Source of the DNA: Pogonophryne albipinna | Lineage: Eukaryota > Chordata > Actinopteri > Perciformes > Artedidraconidae | Assembly (NCBI GenBank): GCA_028583405.1 | Contig: CM053260.1 | Coordinates: 30,363,894-30,427,893 of the forward strand | DNA length: 64,000 bases | Direction: 5' to 3' | Shown here: in pieces, positions 1-24,559 of the stretch | Numbering within the stretch: the first letter of the stretch is position 1 | Layout of the letters: each line of letters begins with the position of its first letter | Translations under genes and position numbers: made by a program | The notes under the pieces: model-generated | Told to the model about the DNA's origin: nothing | Seen by the model: only the letters and a program-made list of their open reading frames with translations | Database searches by the model: none

Positions 1-140
1 GTCCCCTGATCTCCCAGCTATGTGCGTCACTGTTTAGTGTCCCCTGGTCTCCCACCTGTGTGCGTCAGTCTTTTGTGTCCCCTGGTCTCCCAGCTGTGTG
101 CGTCAGTCTTTAGTGTCCCCTGGTCTCCAGCCGTGTGTCT
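1..140 (+). repeat. 38-bp minisatellite, first block
   Basis: Three to four copies of a 36-38 bp unit (core tcccctggtctcccagct, then gtgtgcgtcactctttag). It is the same family as 905-2279 and, inverted, 51066-51157 and 52345-53366. It runs off the left edge. Confidence 0.9.
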
Positions 141-528
141 AAATCAAATAGTCCCCTCGCTGTGTTTGGAGATTGAAATTTTTACAAAGCAGCAGTCTGA
201 TATAGAGAAATAACACACCTTGGAATAAACAACGACCAATCAGACTCAAGTGTTCAGCAAAACAAGAAGTAGACCTAAACTGATTACTTTTCAACAGCAT
301 GCTACTAGCAGTTAATGCAAATATAATATATAACATGTTTTTCCACACAACAACACTGCACACAGAGTAAAGTGTGTGTTCCTCAGCGCACACACACTCA
401 GCAGAGCGGTGTGTGTTTCATCTGGTCTAACAGGAATTATGAACATGGAGAAAATGAGCAATGTTTTTACTGCTGCTAACACAATTAGCATGAAACCTGA
501 GAGCAGCTCCAATCACTGCTGTGTGTGT

Positions 529-561
<33 letters not shown>

Positions 562-904
562 TGTGTGGTGGAAATAGTCACATGGTGTTTTCCTGGAATA
601 CAGACATCAGACTGCGCTGCTATGTTTAGATATACTGACCCTATGTGTCGGTATGATGTGCATCAGGATGCGCGTGTGTGTGTGTGTGTGTGGTTAATAT
701 ACTGTGTGTACGACATGTGTTCATAATGCAGATGCTGTCATATGTTCTAAGTTCAATCCTGCTAAATGACTTTATTATTACCGTGTAGCTGTAAACACAC
801 ACATGTTAAAAGATGCCTCGCTGATCACCTGCTACTAGCTGAGTAATAGTCAATAACTAAAATCATATTTTGCAAACAATATTTTTTTCTCAAGCTACTG
901 ACAT
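141..904. other. Non-repetitive stretch between minisatellite blocks
   Basis: AT-rich sequence with no convincing exon on either strand. It holds a mixed (GT)n(GC)n(GT)n microsatellite at about 520-568 and a shorter GT tract near 676-692. At 903-917 a short inverted piece of the minisatellite unit (cagctgggagac) precedes the next array. Confidence 0.5.
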
Positions 905-2279
905 TTAGAGGAAACAGCTGGGAGACAGTTGTGTATGTCACTCTTTAGTGTCCCCTGGTCTCCCAGCTGTGTGCGTCACTCTTTAGTGTCCCCTGGTCTC
1001 CCAGCTGTGTGTGTCACTCTTTAGTGTCCCCTGGTCTCCCAGCTGTGTGCGTCACTCTTTAGTGTCCCCTGGTCTCCCAGCTGTGTATGTCACTCTTTAG
1101 TGACCCCTGGTCTCCAGCTGTGTGCGTCACTCTTTAGTGCCCCCTGGTCTCCCAACTGTGTGCGTCACTCTTTAGTGTCCCCTGGTCTCCCAGCTGTGTG
1201 CGTCACTCTTTAGTGTCCCCTGGTCTCCCAGCTGTGTGTGTCACTCTTTAGTGTCCCCTGGTCTCCAGCTGTGTGCGTCACTCATTAGTGTCCCCTGGTC
1301 TCCCAGCTGTGTGCGTCACTCTTTAGTGTCCCCTGGTCTCCAGCTGTGTGCGTCACTCTTTAATGTCCCCTGGTCTCCCAGCTGTGTGCGTCACTCTTTA
1401 GTGTCCCCTGGTCTCCCAGCTGTGTGCGTCACTCTTTAGTGTCCCCTGGTCTCCCAGCTGTGTGCGTCACTCTTTAGTCTCCCCTGGTCTCCAGCTGTGT
1501 GCGTCACTCTTTAGTGTCCCCTGGTCTCCCAGCTGTGTGCGTCACTCTTTAGTGTCCCCTGGTCTCCCAGCTGTGTGCGTCACTCTTTAGTGTCCCCTGG
1601 TCTCCAGCTGTGTGCGTCACTTTTTGGGGCCCCTGGTCTCCCAGCTGTGTGCGTCACTCTTTAGTGTCCCCTGGTCTCCCAGCTGTGTGTGTCACTCTTT
1701 AGTGTCCCCTGGTCTCCAGCTGTGTGCGTCACTCTTTAGTGCCCCCTGGTCTCCCAACTGTGTGCGTCACTCTTTAGTGTCCCCTGGTCTCCCAGCTGTG
1801 TGCGTCACTCTTTAATGTCCCCTGGTCTCCCAGCTGTGTGCGTCACTCTTTAGTGTCCCCTGGTCTCCAGCTGTGTGCGTCACTCTTTAGTGTCCCCTGG
1901 TCTCCCAGCTGTGTGCGTCACTCTTTAGTGTCCCCTGGTCTCCCAGCTGTGTGCGTCACTCTTTAGTGTCCCCTGGTCTCCCAGCTGTGTGCGTCACTCT
2001 TTAGTGTCCCCTGGTCTCCAGCTGTGTGCGTCACTCTTTAGTGTCCCCTGGTCTCCCAGCTGTGTGCGTCACTCTTTAGTGTCCCCTGGTCTCCAGCTGT
2101 GTGCGTCACTCTTTAGTGTCCCCTGGTCTCCCAGCTGTGTGCGTCACTCTTTAGTCTCCCCTGGTCTCCAGCTGTGTGCGTCACTCTTTAATGTCCCCTG
2201 GTCTCCCAGCTATGTGCGTCACTCTTTAGTGTCCCCTGGTCTCTGTTTGTGTGCGTCACTCTTTAGTGTCCCCTGGTCT
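905..2279 (+). repeat. 38-bp minisatellite, main block
   Basis: About 37 head-to-tail copies of the 36-38 bp unit. Many copies differ only by one or two bases or by loss of 'cc' in ctcccag, which suggests recent homogenisation. Short open frames across it are products of the repeat. Confidence 0.95.
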
Positions 2280-2462
2280 TGTGTTTGAGCTTCTTCAGCG
2301 TTTGGTTTCTGCAGCTTTTAGTAAACGCTGCCATGTCTCCTCAAGTTGCTGAATGTTCTCTAAACGCTGCATGTGATGTCAAGTTGCTGAAGATGTTTCT
2401 TCATGTGGAACCTTTGTGTTTTTATATCTGCATCCTTTCTGAAGCTGCAGCACGTTCACTTT
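2280..2462 (+). repeat. Terminal-repeat-like flank of the minisatellite element
   Basis: A 175-180 bp sequence (from ttcttcagcgtttggtttc to gaagctgcagcacgt) directly follows the array. Near-identical copies lie at 53385-53545 (same orientation) and 50934-51065 (inverted, with an internal deletion). The copies face outwards around the array at 50.9-53.5 kb, so this is probably the terminal inverted repeat of an element that carries the minisatellite. It ends about 20 bp from the uqcc1 exon 6 donor. Confidence 0.7.
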
Positions 2463-2482
2463 CTCTCACACACAGATCTTAC

Positions 2483-14884
<12,402 letters not shown>

Positions 14885-15082
14885 GGCTCCTCTCTCTGCG
14901 GGGAATCAGAGCTGAAAAGCGGATGCAGCTCCTGGGGAAGAAGCTTCAGGTTTAATAACAACCTCTTCTCGGTAGCAGCAATGTCAACTGAAGCTGTCCT
15001 GCGCCCAATACTGTCCGGGGGAGCGGGAGATAAGGCTCAGCGAAGAAAGGTTCCGCTTTGACACAGACTGGGTTTTATATAC
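14885..15082 (-). promoter_or_regulatory. Putative uqcc1 5' UTR and core promoter
   Basis: The sequence upstream of the ATG is relatively GC-rich for this window and free of arrays. A TATA-like atataaaacc lies at 15071-15080, about 190 bases upstream of the ATG. No transcription start can be read directly, and a non-coding first exon further out cannot be excluded. Confidence 0.35.
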
Positions 15083-15142
15083 TATGTCTATGGTTTTAAT
15101 TAAGTACTTTTAAGATAAGATGTACTTTTTGCACTACGTAAT

Positions 15143-15340
15143 CAGATCTTGTACTTGAGTAAAAGTAGAAGTACTCAGATCTTGTAATTAAGTAAAAGTA
15201 GCAATACTAATGTGTAAAAGTACCTAAAAGTAAAAGTCATGCATTTAAACTTGTACTTTGTAAACTAAAAGTAACTAAATATGTTATGTAAATATATTAG
15301 AGTAAAGTACAGAGTAGCATAATGTGAAAAAGTAAAGACA
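15143..15340 (+). repeat. Partial copy of the 'acttgagtaaaagta' element
   Basis: One and a half 33-bp units followed by diverged tail sequence (taaaagtaactaaat, agtaaagtacagagtagcat). Confidence 0.7.
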
Positions 15341-15934
15341 TCTACATTTTTCCCTTCAGTATGTATATGATAAAGAAATGGGACCTCGTGACAAAGTGTC
15401 TAGATTGTTAATGGGTACAAGTTAAGCTTGGCGAACAAAAATACAAATAGTAAAATGTTGATATTCCAGAGTTCATGTTCTGATTTACTCTAATCCACTT
15501 AGTTTCCATCCTTTTCAAATTATGTCAACATTAATGTTCCTGGCATGACGACCCAGTGCAGACTTTAACGAAGCTTCCTTATTATGTTATGTTTCTCCAA
15601 CAAATCACTCTGGATTAATAGAGAAAGCACGATGAAAAAGAAGGTGTATTAGTGTGAGACTGAGAAGAGAACATCTGCAACAGAGAAAAACCAAATGACA
15701 CGGAGTGAGACGGGAAAGCGAAAAAGGTCAAGTGGAGGTTTTCTGGACCGGTTTTCAGTTTGTGAGGAAATGAAATCAGCGGCTGCAGATTGATGCTAAC
15801 GTGAAAACTTACAATAATATTCAGAGGTGAGTTATGAGACGCGAACAGCCGGGGGTAATGTCAGGTCTAGCCATTGCTATTTCCTCTGTGCAGTGACCTC
15901 ACCTGACACACACACACACACACACACGCACGCA

Positions 15935-15988
<54 letters not shown>

Positions 15989-16246
15989 TTCCCATCTTTG
16001 ACCTTGAACTTGCATTGAATAACCCTCCCAGGAAGCTACCAGAAGTCCCAGCAGTCTGCCTTCGCTCCAGACGTACAGTAAAATGTGCCAACTATTACAT
16101 TTAATCTGTTTCACAGTTTAGTTTATGTACTGCCATGCAAAAATAAAGCAAATATGGTGGACCCCCTAATAGGCATTAAAATAGCCAAATATTGGAAGCT
16201 ACCAGATGTTTTTCTACACACCATTATAAAAAACTGTAGGTATACA
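15341..16246. other. Intergenic stretch upstream of uqcc1
   Basis: Apparently single-copy apart from a CA/CGCA microsatellite at 15906-15982. No exon is recognised. Confidence 0.45.
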
Positions 16247-16463
16247 GTGGTGCAGGGATGTCATATTTCTTTGTTGGACCCTGAAGGCAGCATCTCCCTG
16301 GTCCAATGGGATTTCTCCATGGGATTTCGGATTATTGCAGAAAATAATCTCTGTGTCAAACAAACATTTATAATACTTACACGTTTAGTTCAGCAGGATA
16401 ATCTCCACTAATTAACACCACTTTATGATTTCTGAAGTAAAAAGCTAACGTTAGGCTATAAAG
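16247..16463 (+). mobile_element. MITE-like element, left part of copy 3
   Basis: It starts with gtggtgcagggatgtcat and reads through gggatttctccatgggattt, cgtttagttcagcagg and agctaacgttaggctataaa, parallel to copy 1. It is cut at 16463 by the hAT insertion and resumes at 22702 with the 72-bp array. Confidence 0.75.
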
Positions 16464-17316
16464 CAGGGGTCGGCAACAGGCGGACCGCGGTCGGGATCAG
16501 GACCCAGACGCCGACCAATACGGACCCGGAGCTATAATCAATACATTAATAGGGGATTTTTGGGCGCCTCCCGGTTTTTTAACGCTGATTTGGGTGACTT
16601 GTGTAATTCGTGGAGAACCGAAGAGTTTTCGTTTTGGGGGGGGGGGTCCGTCCGTCAGTCCGATTGACCGACAATTTCTCACTTCAAAAAAGAAGAAGAA
16701 ATCTAGACCGCAAACATAATTAAACAAGCGAGTACCTGTTTTTCCTGGCCAAGGACAGGTTCCTTGAACACAACACGAGCGTTACGTGTCTTCACGTGGT
16801 ATGTCTCGTCTGAAAGGAGTGCAAACCAAGCCCCCAGGAAGTGCGCCGGACTCACATGAAAATATTCGTGCTGGCCAAACGGCGGTACTACACTTCCGTT
16901 TGGTTGCCAGGCCCGGAAACACTTTTCCCCATTGACTTACATGGGGAAAGAATGGTCTGTAAATCGTTGGATAATTTTTTTTAAACTAAATAAACTACCC
17001 AGTATGAACACTTGTATAGCCCTTATTAAAAACATTCTGTTCCTCAAGTTGTAATAATGTGCTAATAACGTTATTCTGAGAGTTATTTCCCTCTGCATTA
17101 TGAACGCGCATCTAACCCACGGGACCGCGCCACCCGGCACGTTCATGTTACGTGTCCCGACCAATCAGAGCACACTGTGCTCACAGGGAGGGTGGGGGGG
17201 GCTGGAGCTATTGGAGCTACAACGAGCCGTTAAAGGCAGAGAGTGAAATTCAGTGAATACACGTAGTTTACAGAGATGCTGTTTGAGAAACCAATGTGAG
17301 TTGCGTTTATCTTTAC

Positions 17317-18000
17317 CCATGGATGCACAATAAGAACGGACCCATATCGTCTTACTGCCATCCCACACTGCGGTCAACTCAGCCGTCTCTCGCATTTGCT
17401 TGGTCAAATGAGCAGCGCTTCATTTTTGAGTGCGCGATTAATAGCGTCTTTACGGTAATCGCCGAGAAGCGGCGCTGACGGTAGTACAAGTGCTTATGCT
17501 ATATTTGATCAATCAATCAATGATATTTTATGAGGGATAAAATGATTTTTAGCCATAAGTTCTTAATAAAATTGGTACTGTTGGACTCAGTACATGTTAG
17601 ACTACTCCCACAAATACAATCAAGTACTTTTACTGTGTACTATTTGAGTAATACTCTGTCAAACTCCCCTCCAGAGTACAATAATGCATGTTTTCTGCCA
17701 TCTTTGATGAGAGATACAATCATTTTTTGCAATAAATTCTTAGTGAAATTGGTACTGTTGGATTCAGTACTACCTGGACTAGTAGCACAAGTACAATCAA
17801 GTACTTTTACTGTGTACTTTTTGAGTAATCCTTTGTCAAACTCCATCCCTGGGTACAATAATGCATGTTTTCTGCCATCTTTGATGAGAGATAAAATGAT
17901 GTTTTGCAATAAGTTCTTAATTAAATTGGTACTGTTGGATTCAGTACTACTTGGACTAGTAGCACAAGTACAATCAAGTACTTTTACTGTGTACTGTTTG
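17317..18000 (+). repeat. Left arm of large inverted repeat with 176-bp tandem units
   Basis: 17345-17480 matches 21110-21232 inverted (cggtcaactcagccgtctc, acggtaatcgccgagaagcg). From 17530 come units at a 176-bp spacing (gagagataaaatgat ... ttggtactgttggattcag). The arm runs into the gap. Confidence 0.85.
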
Positions 18001-19000
18001 NNNNNNNNNNNNNNNNNNNNNNNNNNNNNNNNNNNNNNNNNNNNNNNNNNNNNNNNNNNNNNNNNNNNNNNNNNNNNNNNNNNNNNNNNNNNNNNNNNNN
18101 NNNNNNNNNNNNNNNNNNNNNNNNNNNNNNNNNNNNNNNNNNNNNNNNNNNNNNNNNNNNNNNNNNNNNNNNNNNNNNNNNNNNNNNNNNNNNNNNNNNN
18201 NNNNNNNNNNNNNNNNNNNNNNNNNNNNNNNNNNNNNNNNNNNNNNNNNNNNNNNNNNNNNNNNNNNNNNNNNNNNNNNNNNNNNNNNNNNNNNNNNNNN
18301 NNNNNNNNNNNNNNNNNNNNNNNNNNNNNNNNNNNNNNNNNNNNNNNNNNNNNNNNNNNNNNNNNNNNNNNNNNNNNNNNNNNNNNNNNNNNNNNNNNNN
18401 NNNNNNNNNNNNNNNNNNNNNNNNNNNNNNNNNNNNNNNNNNNNNNNNNNNNNNNNNNNNNNNNNNNNNNNNNNNNNNNNNNNNNNNNNNNNNNNNNNNN
18501 NNNNNNNNNNNNNNNNNNNNNNNNNNNNNNNNNNNNNNNNNNNNNNNNNNNNNNNNNNNNNNNNNNNNNNNNNNNNNNNNNNNNNNNNNNNNNNNNNNNN
18601 NNNNNNNNNNNNNNNNNNNNNNNNNNNNNNNNNNNNNNNNNNNNNNNNNNNNNNNNNNNNNNNNNNNNNNNNNNNNNNNNNNNNNNNNNNNNNNNNNNNN
18701 NNNNNNNNNNNNNNNNNNNNNNNNNNNNNNNNNNNNNNNNNNNNNNNNNNNNNNNNNNNNNNNNNNNNNNNNNNNNNNNNNNNNNNNNNNNNNNNNNNNN
18801 NNNNNNNNNNNNNNNNNNNNNNNNNNNNNNNNNNNNNNNNNNNNNNNNNNNNNNNNNNNNNNNNNNNNNNNNNNNNNNNNNNNNNNNNNNNNNNNNNNNN
18901 NNNNNNNNNNNNNNNNNNNNNNNNNNNNNNNNNNNNNNNNNNNNNNNNNNNNNNNNNNNNNNNNNNNNNNNNNNNNNNNNNNNNNNNNNNNNNNNNNNNN
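18001..19000. other. Assembly gap, 1,000 N
   Basis: Exactly 1,000 undetermined bases. The round number suggests an arbitrary gap length, so the true size is unknown. Confidence 0.99.
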
Positions 19001-19006
19001 TCTCCC

Positions 19007-19171
19007 TTCAGATATGTTAAGTGGCATGGCATTCAACACAATGCTGCTCACCTCCTTCAGTTGGGAGAAAAGCTGGTTCAGGTTCAGCCTTATGGGGGTA
19101 CAGGGCTGCTGAGCCTAGAGATGGATCTGTTGGTCCTGGCACCAGGGGGAGGGACAACTGATTTAGTATGA
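19007..19171 (+). other. Possible partial exon or decayed coding segment
   Basis: After a good acceptor (tctcccttcag) one frame stays open for about 52 codons (YVKWHGIQHNAAHLLQLGE... to ...TTDLV, then tga). It could be the last exon of a transposase or captured gene. I do not recognise it, and the gap hides what precedes it. Confidence 0.25.
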
Positions 19172-19860
19172 ATAGCTGCTAATAGTCTACCTGTATTTGT
19201 TAAATGTCAGCTAAAAGAGCAGTGCAATTAAAAACCTGTATAGATATTAACAGTACTTAATGTCAGCTTAGTAAAAAAAAACATCACAATTATTATTTAC
19301 AATGGACTAAGCTTAGCTAACAGACATAATTCCACCACTCATGGACCACACCCACCTTTTCTTTTGAAAAACTGGGTGACATACTGTCGCCCTTTAGTCC
19401 CTCTCTCTTGTTTTTCTCTCCTTTCTTTTCTCTTTTGAAAGCCTGACTTTGTGAGTCGTTGAGACATGGTACTACACACGTAAGTACTAGCATCCCTGCT
19501 CCTCACATGCTCACACTAGTGTCTGCTAGAAAGTGCCGGCGGTGCTGCACCGCGTTTGGAGGCAGGACCAAACCATTACATGTAAATAGAACGGGGTGTA
19601 CAGAGGCTTTGGATAATTAACTTTTGGAAGAAAATAAGTTAAATGAATTGTAAGTTTAGTGAGTACTTTACATTATCGATATAACGTCCTATTAATGTTA
19701 ATTATTGATGAATGATGAAAGGTTACTTAAACATTTTTTTCTTAATGTTCTAAAATAGTTTGGGCCCCCGTGGTGAGAGTGTTTGGGGTGGCCAATAGGG
19801 TGGCCAGGATTCAGCTGGGGGTGGCCACGGCCACCCCCAGCCACCCCCAGCTCCGCCACT

Positions 19861-20257
19861 GCCTTTGACAGCTCTTTGGTCTTGGCCATAGTGGAGTTTG
19901 GAGTGTGACTGTTTGAGGTTGTGGACAGGTGTCTTTTATACTGATAACGAGTTCAAACAGGTGCCATTAATACAGTTAACAAGTGGAGGACAGAGGAGGC
20001 TCTTAAAGAAGAAGTTACAGGTCTGTGAGAGCCAGAAATCTTGTTTGTTTGTCGGTGACCAAATACTTATTTTACCGAGGAATTTACCAATTAATTCATT
20101 AAAAATCCTACAATGTGATTTCCTGGATTCTTTACCCCCATTCTGTCTCTCATAGTTGAAGTGTACCTAGGATGAAAATTACAGGCCTCTGTCATCTTTT
20201 TAAGTGGGAGAACTTGCACAATTGGTGGCTGACTAAATACTTTTTTGCCCCACTGTA
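19861..20257. mobile_element. Tc1/mariner-type relic (one end)
   Basis: About 400 bp with agctctttggtcttggccat, ttacaggtctgtgagagcc, gaccaaatacttattttacc and the terminal ttttttgccccactg followed by TA. This is the end of a fish Tc1-like transposon. The other end and the transposase are missing. Just before it, gccacccccagctccgccac may be the end of yet another DNA element. Confidence 0.8.
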
Positions 20258-20334
20258 TATCAGAATCAGAAACATGTTTATTACCAGGTAGGTTTACACG
20301 TACGAGGAATTTGACGCGGTAAAAAAAGAATACA

Positions 20335-21232
20335 TTATTGTACTCTGGAAGGGAGTTCAATCATTTTATCTCTCATCAAAGATAGCAGAAAACATGCATT
20401 ATTGTACTCAGGGGTGGAGTTTGACAAAGGATTACTCAAAAAGTACACAGTAAAAGTACTTGATTGCACTTGTGCTACTAGTCCAAGTAGTACTGAATCC
20501 AACAGTACCAATTTCATTAAGAACTTATTGCACAAAATAATTGTATTTCTCATCAAAGATGGCCGAAAACATGCATTATTGTACTCAGGGGTGGAGTTTG
20601 ACAAAGGATTACTCAAAGAGTACACAGTAAAAGTACTCGATTGTACTTGTGCTACTAGTCCAAGTAGTACTGAATCCAACAATACCAATTTCATTAAGAA
20701 CTTATTTCACAACATCATTTTATCTCTCATCAAAGATGGCCAAAAACATGCATTATTGTACTCTGGGGTGGAGTTTGACAAAGGATTACTCAAAATGTAC
20801 ACAGTAAAAGTACTTGATTGTACTTATGGTAGTAGTCTAACAAGTACTGAGTCCAACAGTATCACTTTTATTAAGGATGTATGGCTAAAAATCATTTTAT
20901 CTCATCAAATATAGCAGAAGTTGCATGATTTTGTTCTCAGGAGGGGAATTTGAGAGTATTACCCAGAAAAAAGACAGTAAAAGTACTTCATTTTATTGTT
21001 GGTAGCAGTCAAACTAGGACTGAGTCAAACAGTGTTAGTTTTTTAAAGAATTTATGGTAAAAATAATTTGTATCGCATGAAGCAGAAAAAACATGCATTC
21101 TTTTACTCTTGCGTTCGTGCCGCTTCTCAGCGATTACCGTAAAGGCGCTATAAATCGCGCACTCAAAAATGAAGAACTGCTCATTTGACCAAGCAAATTT
21201 GAGAGACGGCTGAGTTGACCGCAGTCATCCCA
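20335..21232 (-). repeat. Right arm of large inverted repeat with 176-bp tandem units
   Basis: Three to four 176-177 bp units in inverse orientation to 17530-18000 (ctcatcaaagatggccgaaaac ..., tagtccaagtagtactgaat), followed by the inverted 17345-17480 sequence. Confidence 0.87.
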
Positions 21233-22693
21233 CGGGGGTGTAATAATGGATATATTGCACATGTTTGCTGTAATTCATTATCATACTACATGGGCTGTAT
21301 GATTAAATCTTGAACCGTAAATGTTGTATTAAATAAAGTTAATATTACTTATTATTATAAGTATATATAGGCCTATATATATATATATATACAGTGCAAT
21401 CATTCTTTCATGCTAAATGAAGCTCTGTTGCTTGGATATCACTAGATCCTGTTACAGCGTAATATAAGTACATAACATTGATGTGTACATTAGCATAATT
21501 ACTAGCTAGCCGCTAGCTGCTAACTGCCGCCTCGTTAATATCAAATCCATCCATGCTGTCATGAACGTGCGGTGCTGTTACGTGTACGCAAATTGACGTG
21601 CTTGATGTGAACGAGCATTTTGGTTAAAGTTACGCATGCGCTATGAGCGCACATACGGGTACTTCTCAGGCATGCCGGGTAATCTGTGACGTTTCACTCT
21701 CTCAAAAGTTGGGCCATTTTATCATCATGCGCTAATGAGCAGCTCTCATAGGAATGAATGAGGCCCCGCCTCCCACGCTGTATCCAGTTCTTATTATACA
21801 TCCATGGTGCTGACAGAGAGCACCGGAACGCCGCTCCAGCTCTTCAAATATTGCAGTACCCATAAGGAGCCGTACACATGCCGCAGTGTTTGCGTGGCTG
21901 TGTCTTTAGTTGTAAGCACAGTGGCGATCTGTTGTTATTAGCATCTGGTTAGCTAGCTATGCTAACGAATTTAAAGAGCTTTTCTACAACCAGGTGGAAG
22001 AGAGCTCTCTCCTGAGAGGCTCAAATAACCTCAGCTCAGTAAGGTTAAGGCACACCTTGATATGATCATTATAGTTATTAATGAGACTAAATGAAAAACA
22101 GGTATAAAATACTATATAACAAGAATAGAGTTTGAAAGGAAGTGATTTGTAAAATATCTAAAAAGAATAATATGCTCACAGTTCTGTTTCATATGGGTGT
22201 TGAGAGATGTATCCATAGATCTCTTAATGTTGCTCTCAAAGTGTACCAGAGTGATGCTTTTAACTTCAATATTTAAAAAAAAATCTTCCCGGGGGAGCAT
22301 GTCCCCGGACCCCCCTAGAGGAGGTTAGGTCCCACTTTATTTTATTTATCTAAAATTAAGCACTTTTAAGATGCACATATTTTCAAAAGCTATTTTATTT
22401 ATTTTCTCTATTTTATTTGTATATGCAGCCCGAGAGGAACATCACACATATCCACAGTATTTACTGTATATCTGTAGTTCAATGTTAATTGACAATAAAT
22501 ATTGTTGTTTTTGAATTGTACTTTCTTTATTTGATTGGCAGTCAGTTGTTGATGACATGCAGACGTTGATGAAGCTACTTCAACATATATCACACTAATT
22601 CATAAAGCAACTTAGACACTTTGATGTTCCGGACCTTTGCATGGGGACATTTTCTCTAACTGGACCTCGTTGAATTTTAGTTGAATACCCCTG
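21233..22693. other. Right part of the 6.2-kb hAT element
   Basis: AT-rich, with a (TA)n run near 21370-21392. About 21890-22310 resembles 46220-46780 (ctgttgttattagcatctgg, tcatatgggtgtt, gtaccagagtgatgc). No open frame of note. Confidence 0.55.
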
Positions 22694-23990
22694 CTATAAA
22701 GGAACTACAGCACGGTCACATGACTTCACGTCACCACCGCTAAGCTAAAGGTGGCTAATGTTGGGCTATAAAGGAACTACAGCACGGTCACATGACTTCA
22801 CGTCACCACCGCTAAGCTAAAGGAGGCTAATGTTGGGGGCTATAAAGGACTACAGCACGGTCACATGACTTCACGTCACCACCGCTAAGCTAAAGGTGGC
22901 TAATGTTGGGCTATAAAGGAACTACAGCACGGTCACATGACTTCACGTCACCACCGCTAAGCTAAAGGAGGCTAATGTTGGGCTATAAAGGAACTACAGC
23001 ACGGTCACATGACTTCAGGTCACCACCGCTAAGGCTAAAGGAGGCTAATTTTGGACTATAAAGGAACTACAGCACGGTCACATGACTTCACGTCACCACC
23101 GCTAAGCTAAAGGTGGCTAATGTTGGGCTATAAAGGAACTACAGCACGGTCACATGACTTCACGTTACCACCGCTAAGCTAAAGGTGGCTAATGTTGGGC
23201 TATAAAGGAACTACAGCACGGTCACATGACTTCACTTCACCACCGCTAAGCTAAAGGAGGCTAATGTTGGGCTATAAAGGAACTACAGCACGGTCACATG
23301 ACTTCAGGTCACCACCGCTAAGCTAAAGGAGGCTAATTTTGGACTATAAAGGAACTACAGCACGGTAACATGACTTCACGTCACCACCGCTAAGGCTAAA
23401 GGTGGCTAATGTTTGGGCTATAAAGGAACTACAGCACGGTCACATGACTTCACGTCACCACCGCTAAGCTAAAGGTGGCTAATGTTGGGCTATAAAGGAA
23501 CTACAGCACGGTCACATGACTTCACGTCACCACCGCTAAGCTAAAGGAGGCTAATGTTGGGCTATAAAGGAACTACAGCACGGTCACATGACTTCAGGTC
23601 ACCACCGCTAAGCTAAAGGAGGCTAATTTTGGACTATAAAGGAACTACAGCACGGTCACATGACTTCACGTCACCACCGCTAAGCTAAAGGTGGCTAATG
23701 TTGGGCTATAAAGGAACTACAGCACGGTCACATGACTTCACGTCACCACCGCTAAGCTAAAGGAGGCTAATGTTGGGCTATAAAGGAACTACAGCACGGT
23801 CACATGACTTCACGTCACCACCGCTAAGCTAAAGGAGGCTAATGTTGGGCTACAAAGGAACTACAGCACAGTCACATGACTTCCTGTCACCACCGCTAAG
23901 CTAAAGGTGGCTAATGTTGGGCTATAAAGGAACTACAGCACGGTCACATGACTTCACGTCACCACTGCTAAGCTAAAGGTGGCTAATGTT
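22694..23990 (+). repeat. 72-bp minisatellite, array 2
   Basis: About 18 copies. The first is the continuation of the MITE copy split by the hAT insertion. Some copies share with array 1 the same rare variants (ctaattttg, cttcctgtcacc near the end), pointing to a shared origin of the right-hand part. Confidence 0.96.
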
Positions 23991-24305
23991 CCAAAAGTCT
24001 GTTGTTTCCACCCTTGTTATTTAATATGAATATCAATGAGATCTTCTTTCAGTTTGATTTTGTTTTATGCAGATAATTAGGCTTCGGTTAATAACAGGTC
24101 CCAATCCATCTTATGTAAAAAAGAAAATGCAAGCAATTTGAGCAATTAAAAGCTATTGATTTCTTAAAAATTTGGTTTGACGAGTAACTCACATGGAATT
24201 TTTCATCCATACCCGACATGCATTAGTGCGTCTATTTTTTGTGTGAATGGATATTTGTTTATGTGTAATGTCTGGTCTGTAACTGTGTCTATGCTCTGTG
24301 AATGT

Positions 24306-24307
<2 letters not shown>
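23988..24307 (+). repeat. Duplicate of 8675-9003
   Basis: Same orientation and nearly identical to the flank of array 1 in uqcc1 intron 2. It ends in a GT tract (24307-24338). Confidence 0.93.
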
Positions 24308-24340
<33 letters not shown>

Positions 24341-24481
24341 TATTAATAAAGAGTGATAAATGGCAGACTCAGAGGAAGCGTAGGATTCCTGCTCGGCTCC
24401 TGTTCCTGTGAGAAACCTCGCTAAAGAAAGCAGACATAAATAATGGCTGCCACCCCGCCATCCTGCCCACTATTCTACACT

Positions 24482-24559
<78 letters not shown>

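Larger units (their letters stand above)
16464..22693. mobile_element. hAT-type DNA transposon, 6.2 kb, non-autonomous or decayed
   Basis: It begins CAGGGGTCGGCAAC and ends GTTGAATACCCCTG, both typical hAT ends. It is flanked by an exact 8-bp target duplication CTATAAAG (16456-16463 and 22694-22701). The host sequence on both sides is the MITE/72-bp unit, which reads through perfectly when the insert is removed. No transposase frame is visible outside the gap. The interior holds a large palindrome, a Tc1-like relic and, near 21890-22310, sequence related to the elements at 45-47 kb. Confidence 0.88.

Noticed and set aside
1..2482. Search for the next uqcc1 exon
   Set aside because: No minus-strand segment before 2483 resembles the C-terminal part of the family, so the remaining exons are taken to lie beyond the left edge.
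17530..19051. 496- and 352-codon frames crossing the gap
   Set aside because: Mostly N; the visible parts are 176-bp tandem repeats.
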